A DNA stretch of 64,000 bases from Schaalia cardiffensis (GTDB lineage Bacteria > Actinomycetota > Actinomycetes > Actinomycetales > Actinomycetaceae). The notes below the pieces were generated by a model. The model had not been told where the DNA came from, ran no database searches, and saw nothing but the letters and a program-made list of their open reading frames with translations. Positions 36,556-44,926 of the stretch are shown piece after piece. The stretch is from contig NZ_JAEKIA010000007.1 of NCBI RefSeq assembly GCF_016405145.1, positions 83,499 to 147,498 of the forward strand, written 5' to 3'. A program made the position numbers and the translations under genes. The stretch's first letter is position 1; the number at the start of each line of letters is the position of its first letter.

Positions 36556-36843
36556 ATGTCGAGTGTGACGATGATCCCGAAGGAGGATACGAGGACGATT
36601 CCCGCCCTGTCCGCCTCGTGGCACACCGTCGTCTGGGATGACCCGATCAACCTCATGGGCTATGTGACGAGCGTGTTTCAGCGACACTTCGGTTATTCGA
36701 GTGAAAAGGCGACGCGCCTCATGCTGGAGGTTCACGAGCGGGGTCGCGCCGTGGTGTCCACGGGAATGCGCGAGCGCATGGAGGCCGATGTCGTTGCCAT
36801 GCACGGCTATGGTCTGCGCGCAACATTGGAAGCGGAAAGATGA
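36556..36843 (+). CDS. clpS: ATP-dependent Clp protease adaptor ClpS
   Basis: 95 residues. ClpS binds N-degron substrates and hands them to ClpA/ClpC. Signature: HTVVWDDPINLMGYVTSVFQ, the KATRLMLEVHERGRAVV helix and RMEADV. A disordered N-terminus of about 20 residues precedes the core. Leaderless start ATG 36556. It is first in the clpS-DUF2017-murI-MBL series shared with mycobacteria. Confidence 0.92.
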   Translation: MSSVTMIPKEDTRTIPALSASWHTVVWDDPINLMGYVTSVFQRHFGYSSEKATRLMLEVHERGRAVVSTGMRERMEADVVAMHGYGLRATLEAER

Positions 36844-36847
36844 TCGG

Positions 36848-36853
36848 GATAAT
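36848..36853 (+). promoter_or_regulatory. possible -10 box before the DUF2017 gene
   Basis: GATAAT lies 6 nt before ATG 36860, just after the clpS stop. It is a good -10 match without a clear -35. Confidence 0.35.
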
Positions 36854-36859
36854 TCGGCG

Positions 36860-37435
36860 ATGATTGGTCGTTTCAGATACGAGGACGGGGCGTATTGCGC
36901 GTGTATTGAGCCTCCATATTCGACCTTGATCGTTCGCCTCATGCGTGAGATCCTCGTCGTCCTTGATGAGCCTGCGGAGATGAATTCCTTCCTTTTGGCG
37001 GCAACGGATTTGGAGACGGGGCGAGAGGCCCCCGAAGAGCGCGCCTTGGAGTATTTACTTCCCGCGATGAGTCTGGATCCTGAGGATGCTTCGAGTTTGC
37101 GGGCTTTGACGGAGGATTTCCTTCGGGCGGAGAAGTCCTCACGCCTTCGCCAGGTCGCGGGAAGGATTGAACGCGCTGAGCGCAGTGAGTGCGCGGAGCT
37201 CGTGATCCCAGCCGATGAGGTGTGGGAGTGGCTTGCGGCGCTCAATGATGTTCGTCTCGGCTTGGCGGGGGAGTTGAAGCTCGAAACGGATGCGGATGTC
37301 GCAAGAATTGAGGAATTGGCTGGCCGCGCGCTTGATGGCAGCCGCGAGCAGGCGGCCTCGGTGTTCTATCTGATTCTCACCTGGTGGCAGGATTCACTGA
37401 TTTCGGCGCTGAATTCTTCGGGGGTGCACGGCTAG
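36860..37435 (+). CDS. DUF2017 family protein
   Basis: 191 residues matching the DUF2017 protein encoded after clpS in most actinobacteria (M. tuberculosis Rv1332 position). It is acidic and mostly helical, with conserved segments EPPYSTLIVRLMREI and EWLAALNDVRLGLAGEL. No catalytic motif is recognised. ATG 36860 is chosen for its family-like MIGRFRYEDG start. The stop TAG is part of the murI -10 box. Confidence 0.82.
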   Translation: MIGRFRYEDGAYCACIEPPYSTLIVRLMREILVVLDEPAEMNSFLLAATDLETGREAPEERALEYLLPAMSLDPEDASSLRALTEDFLRAEKSSRLRQVAGRIERAERSECAELVIPADEVWEWLAALNDVRLGLAGELKLETDADVARIEELAGRALDGSREQAASVFYLILTWWQDSLISALNSSGVHG

Positions 37436-37438
37436 GGT
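37433..37438 (+). promoter_or_regulatory. -10 box for a leaderless murI mRNA
   Basis: TAGGGT overlaps the DUF2017 stop codon and ends 8 nt before ATG 37447. No strong Shine-Dalgarno is present. Confidence 0.4.
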
Positions 37439-37446
37439 CGGGAAGC

Positions 37447-38280
37447 ATGGAGAATGCGCCGATCGGTATTTTCGACTCCGGGCTCGGGGGTCTTACGGTT
37501 GCGCGCGCCATCATGGATAAACTCCCAGATGAGCAGATCCTCTATCTGGGGGATACGGCTCATACGCCTTATGGTCCAAGGCCGATCGCGGAGGTGCGCC
37601 GCTACACCCTCGCCTGCTTGGACGAGTTGGCCTCGCGCGGAGTGAAAGCCCTGGTCATCGCTTGCAATACTGCGACTGCGGCGGCCCTTTCGGATGCCCG
37701 CGAGAGGTATTGGATCGACGCGCACATCCCGGTGATCGAGGTCATCACCCCTGCTGCACGTCAGGCGGTCGCCACGACTCACAACCACAGGATCGGCGTG
37801 ATCGGCACTTTCGCAACGATCCAATCCGAGGCGTATAAGAACGCTCTCGGCGCGGTTCCCGGGCTGACTGTCGTCCAGCAGGCGTGCCCGAGATTCGTTG
37901 AATTCGTTGAACGCGGAATCACCATGGGAGCTGAACTCGAAGCAGTGGCCCGCGAATACTTGCAGCCCTTGAAAGAGGCAGAGGTCGACACCTTGATCCT
38001 CGGGTGCACGCATTATCCGCTGCTCACCGGTGTGATCGGCCGGATCATGGGGGAGAGGGTCTCCCTCGTCACCTCTTCTGAGGCGACCGCGAATGTCGCC
38101 TACAACGAATTGATCGACCGGGGCCTCTTGCACGCCCCCTGGGCCCCAGGTCAAGGGCCCTCCCACGAGTTCCTCACCACCGGGGAGTCGGAGAACTTCC
38201 CGCGTTTGGCGCGCCGTTTCCTCGGTCCCGAGGTTGCTCGCGTTCAGGAGATCAGCGTCGACGCGGGGGCGCGAGCCTGA
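37447..38280 (+). CDS. murI: glutamate racemase
   Basis: 277 residues. It interconverts L- and D-glutamate to supply D-Glu for peptidoglycan. Both catalytic cysteines are in context (IACNTATAAA and LGCTHYPLL), with GIFDSGLGGLTVARAI at the N-terminus and GDTAHTPYGPR. The stop overlaps the start of the MBL gene (TGATG). Confidence 0.93.
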   Translation: MENAPIGIFDSGLGGLTVARAIMDKLPDEQILYLGDTAHTPYGPRPIAEVRRYTLACLDELASRGVKALVIACNTATAAALSDARERYWIDAHIPVIEVITPAARQAVATTHNHRIGVIGTFATIQSEAYKNALGAVPGLTVVQQACPRFVEFVERGITMGAELEAVAREYLQPLKEAEVDTLILGCTHYPLLTGVIGRIMGERVSLVTSSEATANVAYNELIDRGLLHAPWAPGQGPSHEFLTTGESENFPRLARRFLGPEVARVQEISVDAGARA

Positions 38281-39083
38281 TGCGCCTGACGATCATTGGA
38301 GCGACGGGGTCGATGTCGGGCCCCGTATCTCCGGCATCCTGCTATCTCGTCCAATGCCCTGGGCTTGATCCTCTTACCGGTGAGCTTCGGACCTGGTCGA
38401 TCGTCCTGGAAATGGGGCCCGGTTCCTTCGGGGCCTTGTGGCGTCATATCGACCCTCGGCTGATCGACGCCCTTGTCCTTTCGCATACTCATGCCGATCA
38501 CATGGGCGACATCATCTCTTTGCAGGTGTTCCGCCGTTGGGGGCCGGGCTCTGATCTTGAGCCGCTGCCTTTGGCGGGCCCGGTGGGTACTTTGGAGAGG
38601 ATTCGCCAGATCGATGGGACGCGCCTGCCCGACACTTACGAGGGTGAGTTCGACATTCGCACTGTTCGTGCGGGGCAGAGTTATCGCATCGGACCGATGA
38701 CTCTCACTCCCTTCCCGGGAATCCACACGGTGGAGTCTTTTGGGACGCGCATCGTGGGGCCTTCGGATTCTTCCCCTTCGGAGACCGTGTCGATGTTCTT
38801 CACCGGCGACACGGATGAGGCTCCGGCGATCCTCGAGGGGGCTCGGGGCGTGGATCTTTTACTCACGGAGGTCGGCTTCACCCGTGCGGATACGGTTCGT
38901 GGTATTCACATGGATGGTGTGCGCGCGGGCCGTTTGGCAGCGAGGGCCGGAGTTGCTCACCTTGTCGCGACGCATATTCAGCCGTGGACGGATCTGAAGG
39001 TCGTCGAAGCTGAATTGCGTGAGCACTGGGCCGGTCCCCTCGATTTTGCGATGTCTCAAAAGGTTTTCACAGTCGGACAGTGA
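38280..39083 (+). CDS. MBL-fold phosphodiesterase-like protein (Rv1339 family)
   Basis: 267 residues with the metallo-beta-lactamase fold: SHTHADHMGDI (HxHxDH), PGIHTVESFG, FTGDTDE and a terminal THIQPW. The position after murI matches M. tuberculosis Rv1339, reported as an atypical cAMP phosphodiesterase. The same activity here is inferred. It is translationally coupled to murI and convergent with the LysR gene. Confidence 0.83.
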   Translation: MRLTIIGATGSMSGPVSPASCYLVQCPGLDPLTGELRTWSIVLEMGPGSFGALWRHIDPRLIDALVLSHTHADHMGDIISLQVFRRWGPGSDLEPLPLAGPVGTLERIRQIDGTRLPDTYEGEFDIRTVRAGQSYRIGPMTLTPFPGIHTVESFGTRIVGPSDSSPSETVSMFFTGDTDEAPAILEGARGVDLLLTEVGFTRADTVRGIHMDGVRAGRLAARAGVAHLVATHIQPWTDLKVVEAELREHWAGPLDFAMSQKVFTVGQ

Positions 39084-39118
39084 CTTCCTCCCAGCCAGGA
39101 GCGAGTGCGAACGGCTCT

Positions 39119-40039
39119 TCAGCCGGTGGCCTTGCGCCAGTCCTCGTGGTGTTGGGCGACCCAGGCGAATAATGCGGTGAGGACCTGTCCGGTTGCGCTG
39201 TTCTCCCGGTCCTCACCCTTGCGATGTCGCACGAGGATCCTTCTGAATCCGAATCCCGGGAGCCGGGTGATGCGCATGCCGTCCAGGGGGATTCCTCGTA
39301 CCGCCATCGAAGGCAGAATTGTGGAGCCGCATCCGGCTCTGACGAGGGCGTGGGCGGCCTCGTAGTTGATGTATTCGTAGGGCACCCAATGCGCCTGGGG
39401 GATCGAGGAGGCGATCCTTTGCATCGCGTGATAGCCGATTGTCTGGGGGGCGAGCCGGAGCCACTGGACTTTCGCGAGATCGCGTTCGGTTTGCACGCGC
39501 GGGGCGTTCTCGGGGCTGAGGAGTACCCAGGGTTCGTCGATGAACGCGGTATCGGAAAAGCCCGTGGGTGGTGTGCCGGGCGCAGTGTCGCGTTCGAGCA
39601 TGAGCAGGTCGATGCGGCCCGCTCTCAGGTCACCCATGCCATCGGCCTCATCTGTCTCTTTGATGTGCACTTCAACGCCGGGCAGGGTCGTGGAGAGTTC
39701 AGCGGTGAGGGGCAGGAGGACGGAGCGGATCACTGTTTGGAATGCGCCGATCCCGAGGGTGCCGGTGACTGCGCCACTCATGGGGCGAAGATCGTGGGCG
39801 ATTTCGCTCAGCTCGTTTTCGATCCTTTGTGCACCGGCGACGAGGATGTGACCGGCGGGGGTGATGCGGGCGCCTTGAGGGGTGCGCTCCACGAGGGGCA
39901 GGCCGACTTCCTCTTCGAGTTTGCGGATCTGCTGGGAGACGGCCGAGGGGGTGAGGCCGAGGACATCGGCGGCGGCGACGACACCGCCGTGGCGGTGGAC
40001 GGCGAGGAGGTGGGAGAGTCGGCGAGGATCGATGAGCAC
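39119..40039 (-). CDS. LysR-family transcriptional regulator
   Basis: 306 residues: N-terminal winged helix (DPRRLSHLLAVHRHGGVVAAADVLGLTPSAVSQQIRKLEEE region, residues 4-45) and a C-terminal effector domain. The sequence resembles ArgP/LysG-type actinobacterial regulators only generally. Start GTG 40039 with GAGGAAA. It is divergent from a small ORF at 40197, with an AT-rich control region between, so that ORF is its likeliest target along with its own gene. No lysE-type exporter is adjacent. Confidence 0.82.
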   Translation of the reverse strand: MLIDPRRLSHLLAVHRHGGVVAAADVLGLTPSAVSQQIRKLEEEVGLPLVERTPQGARITPAGHILVAGAQRIENELSEIAHDLRPMSGAVTGTLGIGAFQTVIRSVLLPLTAELSTTLPGVEVHIKETDEADGMGDLRAGRIDLLMLERDTAPGTPPTGFSDTAFIDEPWVLLSPENAPRVQTERDLAKVQWLRLAPQTIGYHAMQRIASSIPQAHWVPYEYINYEAAHALVRAGCGSTILPSMAVRGIPLDGMRITRLPGFGFRRILVRHRKGEDRENSATGQVLTALFAWVAQHHEDWRKATG

Positions 40040-40073
40040 GGCGTTTCCTCAGTGAAGAAAAACTGAATCTTCA

Positions 40074-40101
40074 TTGAAGAGTAATGCAATTGTGCTATAG
40101 G
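40074..40101 (+). promoter_or_regulatory. promoter in the LysR divergent region
   Basis: TTGAAG (40074-40079), 16 nt, TATAGG (40096-40101). It sits in an AT-rich stretch unlike its surroundings and points at the small ORF, leaving a leader of about 90 nt. Confidence 0.45.
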
Positions 40102-40196
40102 CGAGGGTAGTTCACACTGGAAGAGTCGCAGGCGGCGCACAGTGGGGCGCGCCGCGAACGCCTGCTGCGACACCCATGCACACTCAGGAGAATCCG

Positions 40197-40325
40197 ATGT
40201 CGGCCACCATTCGTCGTCTCTTCGCCCGCCTTCACGCCTCCCTCACAAGAGAACGCCGCCAGCCCAGCGACGCCGTGCAGTTCTGCATGGACCGGCCCAT
40301 CTACGGGGCCCTCGTCGCCCGCTGA
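40197..40325 (+). CDS. 42-aa small protein, likely LysR target
   Basis: ATG 40197 follows AGGAG with ideal spacing, and a promoter-like sequence lies about 100 nt upstream. The product is basic in its first half (TIRRLFARLHASLTRERRQ) and ends FCMDRPIYGALVAR. It has no signal peptide or clear membrane helix. It is divergent from the LysR gene. It could be a functional small protein or a regulatory leader peptide. I do not recognise a family. Confidence 0.55.
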   Translation: MSATIRRLFARLHASLTRERRQPSDAVQFCMDRPIYGALVAR

Positions 40326-40333
40326 AAGCAAGG

Positions 40334-40369
40334 AGAGCCCCACAGGGGAGCAGAGCCCCACAGGGGAGC
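40334..40369. repeat. perfect tandem 18-bp duplication, hairpin-forming
   Basis: AGAGCCCCACAGGGGAGC occurs twice (40334-40351, 40352-40369), directly between the 42-aa ORF and the rdgB stop. Each unit contains CCCC-ACA-GGGG, so it may act as a convergent terminator. Confidence 0.8.
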
Positions 40370-41014
40370 TCACTTGCCTTTCAAGACCTCAATGATCGCC
40401 GGGAGCAGGGCGCGGAAGGCCTTGCCCCGGTGGCTGATCGCGTTCTTCTCCTCGGGACTGAGTTCAGCGCTCGTGCGCGAGTAGCCCTCGGGGACGAAGA
40501 TCGGATCGTAGCCGAAACCGCCTTCGCCGCGGCGCTCTCTTATGAGGGTGCCCCGCACCTCGCCGCGTTCGACGAACTCACGCCCATCGGGCAGCACGAG
40601 AGCCGCAGCGGACACGAAAGCTGCGCCTCGATGCGCCGCGGGAACGTCCGCGAGCTGTGCGAGCAGCAGATCCAGGTTCGCCGCATCATCCCCATGAGCA
40701 CCGCACCAACGCGCCGAGAAGATCCCAGGCGCTCCGCCCATGATGTCAACGCAGATCCCCGAGTCGTCGGCGAGCGCGGGCAGGCCTGTGAATTCAACGA
40801 GGGCGCGCGCTTTGATCAGCGAGTTCTCCTCGAAAGTGGCGCCATCCTCAAGGGGAGCGGGCGCATTGAAATCGGACATGCGCGCGATCGTTCCGGGCGC
40901 GTAGCCCTGCCACGCGGGGGCGAGAATCGCTTCGAGTTCGCTGATCTTGTGTGCATTCCCGGTCGCAAATACGAGGCGCGGTTTCAGACAGGACCGGGCC
41001 GAGTCCTCGCTCAT
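40370..41014 (-). CDS. rdgB: RdgB/HAM1-type non-canonical purine NTP pyrophosphatase
   Basis: 214 residues. It removes ITP/XTP/dITP from the nucleotide pool. Motifs: LVFATGNAHKISEL, FEENSLIKARA, LADDSGICVDIMGGAPGIFSARW (in part), GGFGYDPIFVPEG and ISHRGKA. ATG 41014 overlaps the rph stop (TGATG), giving an rph-rdgB operon like M. tuberculosis Rv1340-Rv1341. Confidence 0.92.
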   Translation of the reverse strand: MSEDSARSCLKPRLVFATGNAHKISELEAILAPAWQGYAPGTIARMSDFNAPAPLEDGATFEENSLIKARALVEFTGLPALADDSGICVDIMGGAPGIFSARWCGAHGDDAANLDLLLAQLADVPAAHRGAAFVSAAALVLPDGREFVERGEVRGTLIRERRGEGGFGYDPIFVPEGYSRTSAELSPEEKNAISHRGKAFRALLPAIIEVLKGK

Positions 41015-41781
41015 CAGAGGGTGACCTTCTCCCCTGCGGGCGCCTGGAGGCAACGCTTTTGAAGATCTGCGAGCTGGGCGTTGCCGATCGAGGCGTAATC
41101 GAGGAGCTCAGCGAGCTCATCTCGGTTGAAGGGGGCATGTTCGGCCGTGCCCTGAACCTCGATGAAGTCGCCCGAACCGGTCTGGACGATGTTCATATCG
41201 GTCTGGGCCCGCACATCCTCCTCATAAGGAAGGTCGAGCATGACGGTGCCTTCGACAATGCCGACGGAGATCGCGGAAACGGAATCAGTGAGGACCTTGA
41301 GTCCCGGCTTCGCCGTGATGATCCCCTTCTCGCTGCCCCAGCGCACGGCCTCGGCGAGGGCGACATAGGCGCCGGTCACGGAAGCGGTGCGGGTGCCTCC
41401 GTCTGCGCGCAACACATCACAGTCGAGGACGATCGTGTTCTCGCCGAGCGCGGACACGTCGATGATCGCTCGAAGGGAACGGCCGATGAGTCGGGAGATC
41501 TCCTGGGTGCGTCCCGAGACCTTGCCCTTGATGGATTCGCGCTGGGAGCGTTCGGAGGTGGCGCGCGGGAGCATCGCATATTCGGCGGTCACCCAGCCTT
41601 CCCCGCTTCCCTTGCGCCAGCGCGGCACGCCCTCGGTGAGGGAGGCGACGCACAGGACGCGGGTGTTCCCGAACTCGACGAGGACGGATCCCTCTCCGGT
41701 GCCGGACCATCCGCGAGTCAAGGAAATGGGGCGGAGCTGATCGAATTCGCGCCCATCGGCGCGCTGAACTGTGGAAGTCAT
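41014..41781 (-). CDS. rph: ribonuclease PH
   Basis: 255 residues. A phosphate-dependent 3' exonuclease that trims tRNA precursors. Motifs: [48 protein letters not shown] and [23 protein letters not shown] (in part). ATG 41781 is chosen at the family-typical [17 protein letters not shown] lies 7 nt upstream, suggesting a leaderless mRNA. It shares a 36-bp intergenic region with divergent nudC. Confidence 0.93.
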   Translation of the reverse strand: MTSTVQRADGREFDQLRPISLTRGWSGTGEGSVLVEFGNTRVLCVASLTEGVPRWRKGSGEGWVTAEYAMLPRATSERSQRESIKGKVSGRTQEISRLIGRSLRAIIDVSALGENTIVLDCDVLRADGGTRTASVTGAYVALAEAVRWGSEKGIITAKPGLKVLTDSVSAISVGIVEGTVMLDLPYEEDVRAQTDMNIVQTGSGDFIEVQGTAEHAPFNRDELAELLDYASIGNAQLADLQKRCLQAPAGEKVTL

Positions 41782-41817
41782 GGCCACCAGAGTAGCCGAG
41801 GGGGATAGCGTGGACGC
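41782..41817. promoter_or_regulatory. 36-bp bidirectional promoter region between rph and nudC
   Basis: TAGCGT sits 6 nt before the nudC ATG, and on the other strand TACTCT sits 7 nt before the rph ATG. Both could only serve leaderless transcripts, and the two polymerase sites must overlap. Confidence 0.4.
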
Positions 41818-42834
41818 ATGAGTCTCTTCTTGCCCCTCGCCCGTGGAAGCGTCGATCCGATGGTGGCCTCGCGCGAGGGTTTCGACGCTCGAAGGGCCCT
41901 GGAGGAAGGGGCCGGAGTGTTCGCCGCAACAGATCGGGGTGCAATCCTCACCTGCGCCGATGGACCCGACTCTTCTGCTTTGCGTCTTATGCGCCTCGAC
42001 TCGCGCCTCGCCCTTGAACTCATCGACGAGGGCGTGGGCGTGTATTTCCTGGGCCGATCGAGTGCGGGCGAAGTGGGGATTGGCCTGGGTCTGTCGACTG
42101 TGGGCACCCACGAGCGGGTGGGAGAACTCGCATCTCTTATGAGCGGGGAGCCCGCTTACTGGAGGCACCTGCGCTCTGCGGGGCATTGTCTATTGGGGGA
42201 TGATCCGGCTTTCGCCCTGCCTTTGGTTTCCCTTGCCGCATGGCATGCGAGAGCAGGTTTTTGTGCGCGCTGCGGCCAGCCGGTCCGCTCGATTCAGGCG
42301 GGCTGGGCGAGCGAATGCTCGGGCTGCCACCACATTGAGTATCCGCGTCAGGACCCGGCAATCATCGTGCGTGTGGAAGACCGGGAAGGAAGGGTCCTTC
42401 TCGCGCATAACGCCGCGTGGCCCGAGGCTAGGCATTCCCTCATCGCGGGCTTTGTGGAGGGCGGGGAGACCCCCGAGAATGCTGTGATCCGCGAGGTCGA
42501 AGAAGAGGTCGGCTTGGAAGTCATGGCGCCCGAGTATCGTGCGACCCAGCCTTGGCCCTTCCCGCGTTCACAGATGATGGGATTCGTCGCGCAGCTCAGA
42601 TCTGATGCTCCCCGCGAGCCCGAACCGGATGGCGTGGAGATCGATCAGGCTCGCTTCTACTCGCGTGAAGAGTTCGCTGCGGCGCTCCTATCGGGGCAGA
42701 TCAGCGCCCCGGGGCCCGCATCAATCGCGCACGCGCTCCTCGTCGAATGGTTCGGCGGCCCCCTCCCGGCCTCGCCGATCGACGCCGGGCTGCGCTTATC
42801 GACCGGCGGGCTGCGCTCATCCACCGGCTGGTAG
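41818..42834 (+). CDS. nudC: NADH pyrophosphatase/NAD-decapping Nudix hydrolase
   Basis: 338 residues. N-terminal domain, zinc ribbon (CARCG and CSGCH), Nudix box [23 protein letters not shown] (described in part, with the RExxEE core), and the NADH-specific QPWPFPRS motif (preceding Ser is Thr here). It cleaves NADH and can remove NAD caps from RNA. The C-terminus carries a small LSTGG/RSSTG duplication. It is followed by uvrD2, as in M. tuberculosis Rv3199c-Rv3198c. Confidence 0.9.
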   Translation: MSLFLPLARGSVDPMVASREGFDARRALEEGAGVFAATDRGAILTCADGPDSSALRLMRLDSRLALELIDEGVGVYFLGRSSAGEVGIGLGLSTVGTHERVGELASLMSGEPAYWRHLRSAGHCLLGDDPAFALPLVSLAAWHARAGFCARCGQPVRSIQAGWASECSGCHHIEYPRQDPAIIVRVEDREGRVLLAHNAAWPEARHSLIAGFVEGGETPENAVIREVEEEVGLEVMAPEYRATQPWPFPRSQMMGFVAQLRSDAPREPEPDGVEIDQARFYSREEFAAALLSGQISAPGPASIAHALLVEWFGGPLPASPIDAGLRLSTGGLRSSTGW

Positions 42835-42877
42835 CGCCAGGATCGAAGATGAGGGCGGGTCGTGGGATGATCCGATC

Positions 42878-44899
42878 ATGACGATTCTTCAGCCCGATGC
42901 ACTGCTCGACGCTCTCGACCCCGATCAGCGGGCAGTCGCGCGCCAGGTCACGGGCCCCCTCGCCGTCCTCGCGGGCGCAGGAACGGGGAAGACCCGCGCG
43001 ATCACCTACCGCATCGCCTACGGGAGCGCGATCGGCGCGTACCCGCCCGATTCCGTGCTCGCCGTGACTTTCACGCGCCGCGCCGCCTATGAGATGCGCC
43101 ATCGTCTCGCCCAGCTCGGCGTCCCCCGCGCCCAGGCCCGCACCTTCCATTCGGCGGCCCTGCGGCAGCTTCAGCATTTCTGGCCGACGGTCATTGGCGG
43201 GCCCTTGCCGCAGATCGTGCCCCACAAGGCCTCTCTCGTCTCCTCGGCGGCTGCGCGCCTGGGGGTCGCCGCCGATAAGACCATGGTGCGTGACCTCGCC
43301 GCGGAAGTAGAGTGGGCGAAAGTCTCAATGGTCGATTCAGAGCATTATCTTGAGCGCGTGCGCTCCGGCCATGAGCCACCTGCAGGCATGAGCGGCGATG
43401 ACATGGCCCGACTTCTCGAGGTGTACGAGGACGCGAAAGCAGAGCGCGGCGTCATTGATTTCGAGGATGTCCTCGTGATGACCTGCGCAATGCTGCAGGA
43501 ACGTTCGGATGTCGCGGCGAAGGTGCGTTCGCAGTACCGGCATTTCGTCGTTGACGAGTTCCAGGACGTTTCGCTCCTGCAGCGCCGACTCCTCGACCTG
43601 TGGCTGGGGGATCGCCATGACGTGTGCGTCGTCGGCGACGTTGCGCAGACGATCTACTCCTTCGCGGGCGCAGATCCTCGCCATCTCGTGGATTTCCCGA
43701 AGGCGCATAAGGGCGCGAGGGTCCTTGAACTGACGCGCGACTATCGTTCCACCCCGCAGATCGTGTCGATCGCGAACCGCTTGATGGCGGACGCGGGGCC
43801 TTCATCGGGGGCGGTGCGCTTGAAGTCCCAACGCCCCAGCGGGGCAGCCGTATCCTTCTCGACCTATGCGAGTGAGCGCGCCGAGGCTGAGGGCGTGGCA
43901 GATAAGATCGAAGCACTCATCACAGCAGGAACACAGCCCCATTCGATCGCGGTCCTGTTCCGCACGAACGGCCAGTCTCAGATTTTCGAGGAAGTCCTCG
44001 CCTCCCGGCGCATCCCTCTCGCCCTGAGGGGGACTGTCCCATTCTTCCAGCGCGAGGATGTGCGAAACGCCCTTCGCGTCTTATCGACTGCCGCCCATTT
44101 TCCGGTCAGTGAGGGTAGCGAGCTCGTCTCCCAGGTGAGTGCGCATTTGGAAGCTGTTGGGTGGAGTGATGAAGCCCCGAGCGGAGGGGCTGCGCAGGAG
44201 CGCTGGTCGAATCTGCGCGCAATCGTCTCCTGGGCCGAAGAATCGCAGGCCGAGGATCTTGCCGGCTTCATGGCCGAGCTTGAGGAGCGTGCCCAGTACC
44301 AGGTCGAACCCGATCAGCAGGGGGTGGAACTCGCAACCCTTCATGCGGCGAAGGGCTTGGAATGGGATGCGGTGTTCCTCGTGGGAGCCTCCGAGGGCTT
44401 GATCCCGATCTCCTATGCGAAGACCCCTGCAGCTCGGGAGGAAGAACGACGCCTCCTGTACGTCGGCATCACACGAGCACGGAACCTCCTCGACATTTCT
44501 TGGGCGAAGTCCAAAGGGCAGAACTCGCGCAGCGCGAACACCCGCACGAAACTACTCGAGGGCATATGGCCGAAGGAAAGTACTCGCCGATCCGCTCCCG
44601 CCCATGCCAGGGTGCCCGCGAAGGAGGCGGCCCGCCACTTCGAGGAGAACGCTTCTGCAGAAGAGCTCGCCCTCTTCGAATCGCTCAAGGCCTGGCGCAA
44701 GAAAGTCGCGGCCTTAGCGGGTCGTCCACCGTACGCGGTCTTCACGGATCAGACTCTTCGCGATATCGCACTGTCTCAGCCCGGCTCACGCGGGGAACTA
44801 CTCGCAGTGAAGGGCATCGGCGAGGTCAAGGCAGAAATGTTCGGAGAAGCGGTTCTCGCCCTGGTCAGGGGCGAGGATGTTGAAGTCGGCCTCGACTAG
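42878..44899 (+). CDS. uvrD2: UvrD2-like SF1 helicase with HRDC domain
   Basis: 673 residues. SF1A helicase motifs: GAGTGKTRAI (Walker A, near residue 33), DEFQDVS, GDVAQTIYSFAGAD, LHAAKGLEWDAV and VGITRAR. A C-terminal HRDC domain (about 600-670: EELALFESLKAWRKKVA, LRDIALSQPGSRGELLAVKGIG in part). The linker, which in mycobacterial UvrD2 holds a four-Cys motif, has no Cys here. ATG 42878 is preceded by GATGAT as at adnA. A role in repair is inferred from the family. Confidence 0.88.
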   Translation: MTILQPDALLDALDPDQRAVARQVTGPLAVLAGAGTGKTRAITYRIAYGSAIGAYPPDSVLAVTFTRRAAYEMRHRLAQLGVPRAQARTFHSAALRQLQHFWPTVIGGPLPQIVPHKASLVSSAAARLGVAADKTMVRDLAAEVEWAKVSMVDSEHYLERVRSGHEPPAGMSGDDMARLLEVYEDAKAERGVIDFEDVLVMTCAMLQERSDVAAKVRSQYRHFVVDEFQDVSLLQRRLLDLWLGDRHDVCVVGDVAQTIYSFAGADPRHLVDFPKAHKGARVLELTRDYRSTPQIVSIANRLMADAGPSSGAVRLKSQRPSGAAVSFSTYASERAEAEGVADKIEALITAGTQPHSIAVLFRTNGQSQIFEEVLASRRIPLALRGTVPFFQREDVRNALRVLSTAAHFPVSEGSELVSQVSAHLEAVGWSDEAPSGGAAQERWSNLRAIVSWAEESQAEDLAGFMAELEERAQYQVEPDQQGVELATLHAAKGLEWDAVFLVGASEGLIPISYAKTPAAREEERRLLYVGITRARNLLDISWAKSKGQNSRSANTRTKLLEGIWPKESTRRSAPAHARVPAKEAARHFEENASAEELALFESLKAWRKKVAALAGRPPYAVFTDQTLRDIALSQPGSRGELLAVKGIGEVKAEMFGEAVLALVRGEDVEVGLD

Positions 44900-44907
44900 G
44901 AGTTTGT

Positions 44908-44926
44908 GCCCGAGGCGGGCTTTCTT
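44908..44926 (+). terminator. small terminator-like stem after uvrD2
   Basis: GCCCG-AGG-CGGGC followed by TTTCTT: only 5 bp of stem but with a T-rich tail. It overlaps the end of the convergent gene. Confidence 0.35.

Noticed and set aside
36475..37245. 257-residue upstream extension of pncB on the minus strand
   Set aside because: It is antisense to clpS and DUF2017, and NAPRT homology starts at ATG 36474.
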